DNA of 64,000 nt, from positions 372,501 to 436,500 of the forward strand of contig JAANDG010000048.1 in assembly GCA_036852015.1 (NCBI GenBank). Reading direction: 5' to 3'. Positions 23,401 to 34,492 of this stretch are shown here, piece by piece. The notes under the pieces were generated by a model. The model made no database searches and was not told the DNA's origin. It was given only the letters and a program-made list of their open reading frames with translations. The DNA comes from Pelodera strongyloides. Lineage: Eukaryota > Nematoda > Chromadorea > Rhabditida > Rhabditidae. Position numbers and translations under genes: made by a program. Positions within the stretch are counted from its first letter, which is position 1, and every line of letters starts with the position of its first letter.

Positions 23401-25104
23401 CAACTCCTCTTGTGGCCCTTTAATCGATTGACCACATTGTGTTGGGCACAGCGCTGACAATTTGGACGGCGTTCTGAATTATTTTTTTATCACATAAACG
23501 ATTTTTCTTGGCATTGTACCGAACCTGCAACGATATGTTTAGCTCTTCCCGTTTACATTTGGAAGTATTTTTTTATTTCTCACTCTGTGAGTGTTTTTGG
23601 AGTGTTTTATTTTCTGCTCATTCATACATTTGTTGAAACTCGATGATATGACATAGAGAATGATGCCGATCAGTATTAAGTTGATGTCTAAAGTAAATGT
23701 TGCTGAAGCCAGGACCCAGGACCCGGACTAAAACAATTGGCCGCGGACCACCCAGGTCACCGGCCCACCCAGAATGTGATCTCGATTTGAATATGAATCA
23801 TTTGTATGAATGTGTTAGGTTGGTAATTCGACACGCGCAATGAACACGGTGACCTTTGCGAGAGTCTTAATGTTCCCTGAGGTTCAAAGGGAACGATAGA
23901 GAGGCGATGTTATAAAAAGGTGGCCGGGCATCTCTCAATTGTCGATTAAACGCCTGCTAATGTGTCGGACACGCTTTAAGGAACAAATATTGAAACTGGG
24001 AGAGAGAGAGGGAGAGATAGAGACGGATAGAGGGATTGAGATAGAACATGCAATGAGAGAGTGTGAGAAATGTAATAGGATAATCAAGTAATTACCAGGA
24101 TTCTAGTTTTGCTAAATTCAGAAAATATCCGTAATAATCACGATCTACTGTAGTTGGATGAATTCAAATAAACCTTTCATTTTCCCGCCGCCCGATTCGC
24201 CACTAGTATGCGGCTGTAGTGTACTGTCGTCGAGGGTGTGGAATAGACTGAGGTTGAGTGCTCCGTCCATACAGCCGTCTGACGAGCTTCCGGACGAGGA
24301 ACTACCGTCCATTTGTAGGAGACGAGAGTTCAACTCTCGACGGCGGTCCACCATCTGGAATCAGTAGGCTAAGACTGTACCTCACCTCCAGTTTGCATTT
24401 CTACCTAATAAGCATACCACAAAGATCATGCCTTGCCGAGTTGTAGGACAATGTTCATAATCACTGAACTCTGTATTGAACTCAATCATTGAACGGCAGT
24501 CGACGGAAAGCTGCCAAATTACCTAACAAATCTAACTAAGTAATAAACTAACTAAGTAAATATGAATATCAATGAGATGAATATCTTTGTGGCATACTTA
24601 TTAGCTCATTGATACTTATCTTTACTTAGTTATTTTATTAGTTTACATATTGTTAGTTTATTACTAGATTTGTTAGGTAATTTATTTATTAGAATTTGGC
24701 AGCTTTCCGTCGACTGGCGTGCTATACAGAGTTCAATGATTATGAACATTGTACTACACCTCAGGAATACATAATTTTTGTGTTATACTTATTAGCTGGA
24801 AATGCTTGCGGTTGACTTGCAAGTAAATTTGTATTATACCGAGTTCCCAAGTATGCCGTTTTTTATGCGCATGTCCCAGGAAATAAGTGTCAAGGAAACG
24901 AAGCGTCTGTCAAAGCTTAATTAGCAATCAATGAAGACTTGCCTGACAATCTGAGCAGGGACAATTTCTGTATTGACAGACTAATTTGTGATTCTTTCTT
25001 TTGAGTCTCAGGCCGTGGTTGAGACATCTCTGACAGTAATAGACTCTCCGCTCGCCTTCTGAAGACGGAGGGAAGAGTTCTGGTAGAATATCCTCGATAT
25101 TCAT
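20494..25104 (-). CDS. dmd-3: DMD-3 orthologue, two-DM-domain (doublesex/MAB-3) transcription factor, 241 aa
   Basis: DM-domain regulator; in C. elegans DMD-3 drives male tail-tip morphogenesis. Five exons in phase: 25104-24943, 24354-24174, 23473-23367, 22378-22255 and 20645-20494. DM1: YYCQRCLNHGLRLKRKNHK, then CQYRNCPCSDCQ in exon 1 and MVDRRRELNSRLLQM in exon 2. DM2: PNCQRCAQHNVVNRLKGHKR, then SCPFKECPCAKCQ in exon 3 and VVVERQRLMADQIKLRRRQK in exon 4. All zinc-binding Cys/His are present in both. Two tandem DM domains occur in MAB-3 and DMD-3; DM2 and the roughly 240-aa length fit DMD-3 better. Intron 1 needs a GC donor (CAG|GCAAGT). The exon 3 end and its donor are triplicated, with a MITE inside the array (see findings). 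A TTTTCAG acceptor lies about 10 nt upstream of the ATG. The assignment is from motif memory; orthology was not computed. Confidence 0.9.
22620..22830. repeat. Dispersed CCAAATGGTTTT repeat, copy 2 (internally inverted)
   Basis: CACCAAATGGTTTTTCGGTGAAAACCATTTGGTGGCC forms a local hairpin, and GGTCAC/GTGACC words recur through the copy. dmd-3 intron. Confidence 0.55.
22856..23397 (-). repeat. Three 50-bp units of a dmd-3 exon end plus splice donor, split by a MITE
   Basis: Units at 23341-23390 (the working exon end), 23291-23340 and about 22856-22897. Each carries GAGTGTCCATG(T/C)GCGAAATG(T/C)CAG followed by GTCAGT. Only the first continues into the DM2 finger. Confidence 0.9.
22898..23295. 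repeat. MITE family B inserted in the 50-bp repeat array of dmd-3
   Basis: TTAAAGGGACAGGCCCATC ... GATGGGCCTGTCCCTTTAA. The flanks rejoin to the CTCTTTAAAGGGACACTG junction found intact between the neighbouring units, so TTAA is the duplicated target. Confidence 0.92.
24451..24751. repeat. Long palindromic element, family C
   Basis: The left arm GTTCATAATCACTGAACTCTG / GGCAGTCGACGGAAAGCTGCC is mirrored by GGCAGCTTTCCGTCGACTGGC / GAGTTCAATGATTATGAAC. It contains inner TAACTAAGTAA-type repeats and lies in dmd-3 intron 1. No TTAAAG ends. Confidence 0.85.
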
Positions 25105-25857
25105 CAATCGATATCTGAAAACAATCAATATTGATTGAGAGATCAATCGATAATTCAAAGATACAGTGCCTGACGGAGATACCTAGACACATATACAACA
25201 AAGAGCTCATAGAACGATCAGCAATTGTTGGACATCAAAATAAGATGTTTCAAGGAGTACATAAGTCACGAGAGGAATGTAGAGTGCGTTAGATTGAAAC
25301 TCGCCATTTTGCATTCACACAATTATGAATCGAAATATGTTTTAGGGGGGGGGGGGGGGTTGTATAGGCTTATTAATAAGGTTCAAACCCAATTAAACAC
25401 CTTGTCGGGCTTGACACAGTTCTTTTGGAAAATCCGACAGCCTTGTTCCTTTGAGACAAGCCGACGAATGTAGATTGCCCGAAGATTTAATCAGATCGGG
25501 TTACGGTAGATCGTTTGCGATGTAGCATTACGGTAATTGTTTGGAAGACTATACTAACTGAAAGCGTGTGGTTCAAGCTTCATCAAAGTTCTATACTAAT
25601 GATATTGGAAGTAAGTGTGAAATTGGCAAATTTCAATAGTTTTTATATAAATACCCGCGGTCGTTTGCAAACAGTGCCTTTGAATCAGTGCAGTGACGAA
25701 AATTAGTGCAGCTTGCGTAATTAAGCTGTTTAGCTTTCAATTTCGGTTACAAATTAGTTGGGTCATTGTTATTCTGAAACGTTTCGACCAGCGTTTTGAT
25801 ACCAAAATACAAAATACGAGTTGAATTCGCAGAATTTACCTTATCATTTACTCAATA

Positions 25858-25873
25858 TCCTCTCTCTCTCTCC

Positions 25874-25915
<42 letters not shown>
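25858..25915. repeat. (TC)n microsatellite
   Basis: Pure CT repeat of about 58 bp with two small interruptions. Confidence 0.95.
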
Positions 25916-25917
<2 letters not shown>

Positions 25918-26851
25918 TCCCTCTGCCCCAATCCTCCATCTTTTGCTCACTGTTTGAAGCAAGGGGACTATTATGCTAGTTTGCAATCCTTACCGCTTAA
26001 TGAAACAAAATCAGGAAAAAAGGAAAGCAGAGCCTTTTTAGAGAACTAACTAAGCATGAAACAACTGAAATACAATTAGTAGCTTATTGTAGAGTACTGT
26101 AAGAAAAAGTAGAAAGTAGAAGGCGCATGTTATACTATTCAAGGTCATTTGATACTGTTTGATTAAAATTCCTAAAGATTGCCCAAAAATCATAGGGGTA
26201 CGGTGATGGGACTCATGTCAAAGACAACGATGAAATGAAATTTTGGTTTCAAAACTACTTCAGTGAAATAAGTTGCCTTACTATACATGGCCACAGTAGG
26301 CCGCCCTGGCCCCGCCCCCCGCCTTTGATTGGTCGAGAGCGAGAGGAGAGACAGACGAGAGTGTTGCAATATGCATAGTGTTGCATGGTTAGGACTGGGA
26401 CTACTGTAGTGATGTTGCAAATACTTCTCCAAAAACTACATAAGTCTTTATGCAAGGAAACTAGGAAACAGTCAGAATTGGTTCATGGCTTGCTCAAGGA
26501 AAGTAATGTACATGATTGTATATGATTTTGACCCATGTATATCCCTACAAGAGAATAACGTTATTTGCAACGCTGTGTTCTGTGTTCATTGCCTTAGCTA
26601 ATTTTTGGATGCATCCATATTAGTGTTTAAAAACAGTAAATAAAAAGAATATTTAAACAGTTGAAAAAAGTTACAGAATACTGGATGTTGCTTGTAATTG
26701 TGTAAGAAGAACTTGTGTTTCACTTGTAATTAACACACACACAAAAAACTTCTAGTTTCTACCTCTTTGCGAAGCTTTTTACGAAGGTAAATGTTCCACT
26801 TGTTTTCTTTTTTTTAGTTGTAGATACTGTTTGTTACACCAAATGCTCAAT

Positions 26852-27297
26852 TTAAAGGGAGAGGCCCATGAGAAAAAAGTTGTCCCTAATTTACTTACAC
26901 AGGATGTCCGGAATTTTAGAAATACTTTGTGAAAATCGCATTTCTTTACACCTAGAACTCGCAAAATTATTCTCCGACAAACAGTTCAGCCAGGTACCGT
27001 AGTCAGAATCAATTTTTGCCCTTTTAGGGCCTTACAGTATTGGAAACGCCCTGTTAATATCATAGGAATGATTTTCATAAGTTTTAACATTTCTATGAAG
27101 AGAAAGGATGAAAATGAACGGATATAAACCGTAAAAACGTTCTGACTACGGTACCTGGCCGAACAGTTTGCCGGGAAATAACTCTCTGAGTTCTGGGTGT
27201 AAAGAAATGCTGTTTTCACAGAAGTATTTCTATAATACCGGACATCCTGTGTAAGTAAACTGAGTACAACTTTTTTCTCATGGGCCTCTCCCTTTAA
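26852..27297. repeat. Palindromic MITE, TTAAAGGGAGAGGCCCATGAG ends
   Basis: About 110-bp arms pair (TTACTTACACAGGATGTCCGG with its complement), both ending in TTAA. Its terminal sequence is a variant of family B. Confidence 0.9.
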
Positions 27298-27994
27298 AAA
27301 AACGCACGAGAGTGCTCTTGCTTACGTACAACATACGATATGAAAATCCGAGATGATTGAAAAAACTGTATATGTCTGTGCATTTACCTACTACTAGAAA
27401 CATTGTTCTTATTGCTACATTAGAAGTTACAAACATAGCTCGGCCTTACGACTGCAAGCAAGTTCAACGTTGGTAATCTTATTTTAGAACACCAGTCTAG
27501 GACTAGGCCAAAATTACGGTAGTTACCCTATAAGCTTATATACCCTCTAAGCTAGGGCTATTAATACCAACAATAAGACACTCCCTACAAAATACCAATT
27601 GAACTATTGCTTGTAATTAAAATGGTTACCATGTATTTGATTTTAGATATACGGTGGACGGCCGTGCATCAGGCCATGTGCCATGTTTCAAAAGTGATTA
27701 TAATTGAGAATATTGGGCCAATGGACATTAAAACAGTGAACTTGGTGTTGTAGTCGGGTAACATCGGTCCACAAAGTGGCCCAGTGATGTGAGGGGCTAG
27801 GTCCAGGTCAAGGGCCCAAATGGCCAAATACCCAATTTTCGTTTTTAATTTACAAATCAGGTAGAAAGCTCTAGCATGAACTAGAAACACATTGTTGCTT
27901 ATTCTAGTGTGTGGTTGGATAAGAGGCACATACAATGTTATAATCCTTCTTTAACCTCATTGTTAACGCCAGCACCAAGTACTATCCGAACCGC

Positions 27995-28126
27995 CAAAAG
28001 TTTGAAATAAACTTGAAAGTTTGAAATATTACAGACAATAAAACACATTTCCCTCTCCCCAAAAGTTTGAAATAAACTTGAAAGTTTGAAATATTACAGA
28101 CAATAAAACACATTTCCCTCTCCTAC
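27995..28126. repeat. Tandem duplication of about 66 bp
   Basis: Two essentially identical copies from CAAAAGTTTGAAATAAACTT to CACATTTCCCTCTCC. Confidence 0.9.
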
Positions 28127-28625
28127 GAAAGTACGAAAATAACTCTTTTTTTGTGGCTCCGTTTTCCCAGGAGAAAACGGTAAAAACTGTGATTTCGGGG
28201 TGGTCAATTTAATAATTAAAATTAGGTAAAAAGAAGTAGTTTGGCCCAAGTTTCACATGGTCTTTAGGATGGCCACACACGGGCACCGTGTCCAATTACG
28301 ATAAAGTACATTATAGAAATCAACTCGGAATCCAAAAAAAATGTGCTTATGTTAGAGCTGCGCGCTACACTACATTCAAAAAACAAAAATAAAATGATTT
28401 TAATGTAACTGTTTGGTATAATAAAGTTTCCAGTTTTTTTTATGAAATTACGCACACATGGTCATGTCATGAATATTATAGAAAAATTATAGAAAAAAAG
28501 TAAAAACAGACGGAATTTTTTTTTAATTTATATAATAAACGCTTATTTGATGGTTCAAGAAAACTTGTAGGTGGCCTATGACCGTATGCTTCCAGCCATG
28601 CATCGTGTTAAATCGTTAGCAGTTA

Positions 28626-28796
28626 TTAAAGCGGTATAACAGCCGGTTTTTGAAACGTCTGTTGAATAAGCGGACTAACATGCCTTATATGCAAATGAGT
28701 ATCGCGAGTATCGCATTATCGCGCTGTCATACATACACTACATGTGAATACAGTGTCCAAAATACATTTTAAAACCCGTATTCTATAACGCTTTAA
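28626..28796. repeat. MITE family A2
   Basis: TTAAAGCGGTATAACAGCCGG ... right arm decayed (ATTCTATAACGCTTTAA). Confidence 0.85.
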
Positions 28797-29095
28797 AATT
28801 AATTAGCATAAGATGGATTGCGTAATATTCAAATTGAAATTGAAAGTGCATGTGTGTGTGTTCTTTCTTCGCAAAAATTGCGTCTTCTACAATAAAAGTG
28901 GGCGGCGCTTCGGAGGAAATAAATAAAAAGTAAAAAAACGCGAATGGGCGCGCGTGTGTGTGGCATGTGTCGCGTCGGGGTGGCCTTCGCGACGTCGCGA
29001 CGCGGCGACACAATGTCTGATCGCAGGCTAATTAGCATAGTATCTTAATCAGCATGTCACTTGAGTGTACTGTAACAAGTTTCACTGATGATCGG

Positions 29096-29393
29096 TGTTA
29101 TGTCTACAGAATCAACTGTAGACACAGAGCTGAGCACAAGTCAAGTTCAATGGGCACCGTGTAGATATAGAGTTTATTATACTCAATACAGAGGGCAATA
29201 TATATGTACGACAACTCTCTAGTCGAGCGATCAAAACCAATCAATTCAAGCCCTAGCTTGAATCTCCATATACTATTAATATGCTAATTACTCATATGTT
29301 AATAGTCTTTAGACACCACGACTATTACTGAAACTAGTAACTGATAATACGTTTCATAGTCATAAGCATTCTTAGGTATCCCTATACCTAACA
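29096..29393 (-). repeat. 3' LTR of the Ty3/Gypsy element
   Basis: On the element strand it starts TGTTAGGTATAGG and ends CATAACA. The purine run AAGAACGGAGG just inside it is a candidate polypurine tract. Confidence 0.95.
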
Positions 29394-29650
29394 CCTCCGT
29401 TCTTAGTATTCAAGTCATACTAAGTAATTAACACGATAAGGTTAATAACGCTTAAGCTTCCAGTTAGCGATGTTGAGCTTAGTGACAGTTTCCGGATCCT
29501 CTTTGAGCGTCGAGCTTCGGCGGTTCCTTCGGAGTAGCTTCACTGGCGGGTGGGTCACAGTGTCAAGGTCGGTACACCGTTCATCATCCGTAACAACTGT
29601 CTGGTCGGTTACCACTATCTCTTCAACTGTACCGGTCTGGTTAGTTGGAC

Positions 29651-30406
29651 TTAAAGCATAGGGTTCGACAGCGTTAGGAGACGGTTCATGGTTCGATTTA
29701 GGTAACGGGTCGATTTCAAAGGCGTCAAGTAGTATTTCATACGCACGACTTCGCGTGTTGACTGTCCTGGGTCTGATCTGGTTGGCATGACGAATAATGT
29801 GCTTCTTCTGTTTTCGACCTGCACTTCGTACATGACGTTACCTCTTTTGTTCACTACAGAAGCTTCCAACCATGCTGGCTTATTAGGCACTTTGTAGTCG
29901 CGAACATAGACTAAGTCTCCTGGGTTAAAGACTGTAGCCTTCGAACCGTGTTTCTTGTTGTACTGATTCTCCATACGATTGTCTTTCACAATCTTCCTCT
30001 CCGGCCTGGGTTTCATCAAATCCCATGAAGTCCGCAGCTTTCTTTTCAGGAAAGCTTCTGCTGGCGACTTTCCTTCAGGAACGTTAGACGACGGAGTCAT
30101 ACGGTATGAGAGCAGAAACGTCTGAAGATTCTCTGCAGGGCTTCCCTCCCCCTTCAATTTCAGCAGCGCCCGCTTGAACGTGTCTACAAACCTTTCAGCT
30201 TGTCCGTTCGACTGCGGGTGATATGGCGCACATCTCAAGTGTTTGATGCCATTTTTCGCACAGAACAACGCGAATTCACCGCTTGTGAATTGTGTTCCAT
30301 TGTCTGTTACCAGGGTCTCTGGCATGCCGAATTGTGAGAAAATCTTCTTCAGACTGGTAATCGTGGCGGATGTGGTAATCCTGTCCATGCAACGATTTCT
30401 GGCCAC
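29651..30406 (-). pseudogene. Integrase core and C-terminal part (frame-broken pol)
   Basis: Carries two of the integrase catalytic-core signatures: TDNGTQFTSGEF (second Asp) and NGQAERFVDTF (Glu), followed by a basic C-terminal region with the GDLVYVRDYK motif typical of Gypsy integrases. A frame change near 30400 separates it from the preceding segment. Confidence 0.85.
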
Positions 30407-31056
30407 TTACTATATGCGTCAACGACAATCAAGTAGTATTTTCCTTCCAGTGGACCATCAAAATCTGCATGAACTCTTTCCCAAGGCACACTGGCCTTGC
30501 TCCACGATTCCAGATGGGTCTTAGTCGGCGCTTTCTGAGCACGACTACAGTTAGCACAGGACTTCACCATGTTCTCAATGTCCTCGTCGATAAATGGCCA
30601 GTAAACTAGCGATCTAGCAAGCGACTTTGTTCGAACGATTCCTTGGTGACCTTGGTGCAACTGTCGTAGAATGCGACCCTTGAGAGACGCAGGAATGACT
30701 ATCCTGTCTCCAAACAAGAGGATTCCGTTTGTCTGCGACAATGATGTTTTTCTGTTGGCGAACTGAGTGATGTCTTTGGAGGGTCTTTCAGGCCAATTAC
30801 CAGTTCTGTGAGCGTTAAGGACCGCTGTCAGCGTCTTATCCTTCTCAGTAGCCTCACGCAGAACATTGACGGTAACGGGTAGGGCAGCAATGGTTCTGAA
30901 GTGTTCGTCTCTGAACATCTCCGTGTGTACTCTGGCGATCACTTTTTCTTCGTCCGCGTCTGCCTGATTAGCGATCAGCCTGGACAGAACATCGGCACAT
31001 CCCATTTCAGCTGTAGGTTTGAACACGATCTTGAAATCAAAACCTTTGATGTACAC
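30349..31056 (-). pseudogene. RNase H end and integrase zinc-binding domain (frame-broken pol)
   Basis: Contains ADVLSRL (RNase H end), an HHCC zinc finger (HQGHQGI ... CANCSRAQ) and the first core Asp (VHADFDGP). A frame change near 31050 divides it from the RNase H segment. Confidence 0.85.
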
Positions 31057-31700
31057 AGCCCAACGTGCAGTCTGTTGGCGCTTGTGACCGGGATGCCCTT
31101 TTTCGATCCAAAAATCGAAACAAGCGGCTTGTGATCTGTTACGAGAGTAAACTTGCGTCCCATCAGGTACTTGTAGAACTTTTTCAAGGCCCAGAAGATA
31201 GAAAGACCTTCTTTTTCAATCTGACCATAGTTCTTTTCAGCTGGGAGTAGAGATCTTGATGCATGTTCAACTGCTTTTTGCGAACCGTCTTTCATTCGGT
31301 GTAGCAAAACCGCGCCTAGACCATATTGAGATGCATCCGTCACGAGGATCAACTCCTTTTTCGGGTCATAGTGGGGGAGCAACATTGGCGAGGCCACAAT
31401 CTTCTTGACCTGCTCAAACGCATCTTGACACTCTTTACTCCAGTACCATTTGACATCTTTCTTCAACAGTTCGTCGAAAGGCACTCGGATCTTGTGCAAT
31501 TCCTTTATGAACCTGCCGCAGTAATTGATCTTGCCGATGAACGAGCGTAACTGACTGACGTCGTTCGGTTCTGGCATCTCCAAGATTGGTCTAATCTTGG
31601 CCGGATCTGTTTCGCGACCTTCTGCGGAGATAATCATCCCGAGGTACCTTATCTCTCGCGCAGCAAAGGTGCACTTTTCGAAGTTGACGTGGAAAACCAT
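30975..31700 (-). pseudogene. RT thumb and RNase H (frame-broken pol)
   Basis: Starts with the CTFAAREIRYLG segment that follows the RT palm in Gypsy elements. It goes on to RNase H motifs LVTDASQYGLGAVL and TDHKPL. Confidence 0.88.
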
Positions 31701-31726
31701 ACTCCGAAATGCGGTTCATAAGGCAT

Positions 31727-32104
31727 TTAGGTTCGATCGTGTTCCTGTCTTGTTCTTCCAGAAACGATCACGTCATCGAGGTACGCACAGCAACCGTCCA
31801 GTCCAGTGATCATTGAGTCCATGATCTGCTGGAAGATCCCTGGAGCGGTCTTGACACCGAAACACAGTCTGTTGTAACGGTACAAGCCTCGATGAGTATT
31901 GATAACGAGCAATTTCTTGGAGTCGTCCTCTAACTCGACTTGAAGGTAGGCGTCCTTGAAGTCAAGTGTACTGACAGTTCCACCGTTCAGAGTTGTCATT
32001 ATTTCTTCTGCGGAAGGAATCGGATGGGAGAAGTCTTCCAGAGCTTCATTCAGTCCTGTACTGAAGTCTGCGCAGACTCTCACACTTCCATTCGGCTTTT
32101 TCAC
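31727..32104 (-). pseudogene. Reverse transcriptase palm (frame-broken pol)
   Basis: RT fingers and palm: VRVCADFS, LDFKDAYLQVEL, FGVKTAPGIFQ and the catalytic YLDD box (CAYLDDVIV). Frame changes lie on both sides (near 32165 and near 31727). Confidence 0.9.
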
Positions 32105-32272
32105 GCACAGAATCGGAGCCGCCCACGGAGAGTACGTGACGCGCTCAATGACTCCAAGTTGCTCTAGCGGTCCAGCTCAAGTTCCACGTTTCTTGAGTGG
32201 AATGGTACCATTCTCTTAGGTCGGAAAATTTCGTTTTCCCCTTTCTTGAGCTGCAGGCGTGCTTTGGTCTTC

Positions 32273-33265
32273 TTACAGAAACCAAGCTCCGGTGGAGAAA
32301 ACATCAGCGAACTGCGTCTTGAGCGTAGCAACGTACGTCGCAGCAGATTCACTTTCATGAGATGTTTCGATAGAAGGTTTTCCGGAGACCCGATTGCATA
32401 CAGCATCCATCACAGATCTGAATGACGGGAACCGCTCTAACCAGTCCAGCCCTAGGAGGTTCATCCTAGCGGTGACGTGCACTATTCCGGTCAGATGCTC
32501 GTCCTGGTAAGAGGCGTTGCACTCGAATGAACCAATCAATTCGAGTTTCTCTCCATTCGCCGCGGTCGCGACTACACTTGGGGATTGCAAGTTTGGTCGA
32601 CCCAGCGCCTTCCATGTGGCTTCGGATATCAGTGTCAAATCCGAACCAGTGTCCAACTGAAGTCGCACCTTCTTTCCATTCATCTGGATAGTGACGCACC
32701 TGTGGCCAACAGGTCGTGAAGACACTTCATGGACGTTTCGATTTAGATTCTTGTTGTTGCCCTTTTTCTGCTGGCAAACAACAGTGTAGTGTCCTCTTCT
32801 ACCACAACCATGACAAGTAGCTTCTTTAGCTGGACAGGTCTGATGTCCACTGTCTCTTCCACAGTACTTGCAATTCTGTTGTGTAGGTCTACGGTCATTA
32901 TTCTTGTACTCGCGATGGGGTTTGTTAACCTTGTTAACAATAGCAGGAGCCATCGGAAGATCTATATCGTCTTTGTGCAAGTAGTAGCTGTCAATTGCAT
33001 CCGCGACATCATCGAGGGTCATCGATGGGGTGCGATCCAGAGTCTTTACCAGCCATGCACGTAGTTCGATGTCTTCGTGACTACGCAGGCTATTCAGGTA
33101 ATTCAGGACTCGGAATTGTGCATCTGTCAGTTCATTGAAAGCGAATTCATCACAAGCCTTATTGACAACACCAATGTGGGCCTTGTAATCGATTCCAAAC
33201 TCTCGGGTCACGTGAAGACATTCGATACGCTTACCGAAACAAAGATTTCTTCGTCGTGAAGACAA
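32273..33265 (-). pseudogene. Gag C-terminus with zinc knuckles and aspartic protease
   Basis: One 330-codon frame with two zinc-knuckle-like motifs (CKYCGRDSGHQTC, a CCHC form, and CHGCGRRGHYTVVC) followed by a retropepsin site LQLDTGSDLTLIS and the LGLDWL flap-proximal region. The frame is lost near 32290, before the RT. Confidence 0.9.
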
Positions 33266-33680
33266 CCTTCATCTTTCCGATGAGTTCTTCAAACTTCATC
33301 TCAATTGGCTTCTTCGGCAGACAGCGCAGCTTAAGGTTCTTTTCTTGCTGTTGGCCCAGCCGAGACAACAGAAATCGTATACGGTTGGTCTCCGGTACAC
33401 AAGCAGCTTGCACCTCAATGAGATCCTGGTGGTCATGGTACCAATCGGTAAAACTAGCACCATCTTCCACGCTGAACTCAAACATGGGGACATTCTTGTA
33501 CAGAACGTTTAGCATGCCTCTGGCTTCTGATGTGAGTGGTTCGGTCTCTCTTGATGTCTCTGTCGTTGCTACTGTCTGTAGCAGGTTCTGTTCAGTCTCT
33601 TCCAAACGTAGAAGACGACTTGCAGCACTATCTTGACCTGCCTGAAGTCTGAAGTGCCTTCTGTCCTTTCTGAAGAGCAT
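33231..33680 (-). pseudogene. Gag-like ORF, N-terminal part
   Basis: Hydrophilic capsid-type region (VEDGASFTDWYHDHQDLI; RIRFLLSRLG). It ends in a frame change around 33231-33265 to the zinc-knuckle frame. This could be a programmed shift or a mutation; the sequence there is T- and G-rich. Confidence 0.7.
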
Positions 33681-34036
33681 TCAGTACTGTCATGATCTCT
33701 TTCATTGAGAGGCCGTTCATCCTCGTCGGTCATTTTCCCAAAGTTCGCTCAATGTCAAAAATTGGCGATAACTTCGTTACGCTCACTGACAATACCCTGT
33801 CCAGGTATGTCAGTGATATGACTGCGCAATTGAGTAATCTACAACACCGGGTCTTGGCCTCACTAATGAAACCGCACCAGTGGGTGAGAAAACCCAAAAG
33901 GCAAAGCAACTTAATGACACTCAGGGTAATTGTACCCTTGCCAGAAAGCCGCACCTCAAGTAGATGTTAGTTGAACTACCTGACCCAGTCGGACTATCCG
34001 CTGTCAGGGTGTAGCAAGTTCAAAAACAAAAACGAG

Positions 34037-34147
34037 AGTTGACACTGGACCAGGATAGGCGGTTTCACACCTTTCCGTAGAGATCCCAGTGAGTTGATAC
34101 TGGACCAGGATAGGCGGTTTCACACCTTTCCGTAGAGATCACAGTGA
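34037..34147. repeat. Tandem 55-bp repeat in the retrotransposon leader
   Basis: Two copies (from GTTGACACTGGACCAGG and GTTGATACTGGACCAGG) between the 5' LTR and gag, differing by about two bases. Confidence 0.9.
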
Positions 34148-34194
34148 GGATGACGATAGTAGAGCACCAGAGAAGAGTAATTTCTGAACGCCAG

Positions 34195-34492
34195 TGTTAT
34201 GTCTACAGAATCAACTGTAGACACAGAGCTGAGCACAAGTCAAGTTCAATGGGCACCGTGTAGATATAGAGTTTATTATACTCAATACAGAGGGCAATAT
34301 ATATGTACGACAACTCTCTAGTCGAGCGATCAAAACCAATCAATTCAAGCCCTAGCTTGAATCTCCATATACTATTAATATGCTAATTACTCATATGTTA
34401 ATAGTCTTTAGACACCACGACTATTACTGAAACTAGTAACTGATAATACGTTTCATAGTCATAAGCATTCTTAGGTATCCCTATACCTAACA
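34195..34492 (-). repeat. 5' LTR of the Ty3/Gypsy element
   Basis: Matches the other LTR base for base as far as I can compare. Followed inward by the TGGCGTTCAG primer-binding candidate. Confidence 0.95.

Larger units (their letters stand above)
25105..29095. other. Gene-poor interval upstream of dmd-3
   Basis: No supported exon. It holds a G13 run (25346-25358), a (TC)n tract (25858-25915), a MITE (26852-27297), a 66-bp tandem duplication (27995-28126) and another MITE (28626-28796). The dmd-3 promoter should be at its left edge. Confidence 0.55.
29096..34492 (-). mobile_element. Full-length Ty3/Gypsy LTR retrotransposon (5397 bp)
   Basis: Two 298-bp LTRs (29096-29393, 34195-34492) that I find identical by eye, flanked by a 5-bp target duplication ATCGG (29091-29095 and 34493-34497). 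Coding runs on the minus strand in the order gag, zinc knuckle, protease, reverse transcriptase, RNase H, integrase, which is the Ty3/Gypsy order. A primer-binding-like TGGCGTTCAG follows the 5' LTR. No envelope gene or chromodomain was seen. Identical LTRs point to recent insertion, yet the coding region is interrupted by about six frame changes. Confidence 0.95.

Noticed and set aside
29651..33680. Possible endogenous retrovirus with an envelope gene
   Set aside because: No envelope-like frame follows integrase; the element is a gag-pol Ty3/Gypsy retrotransposon.
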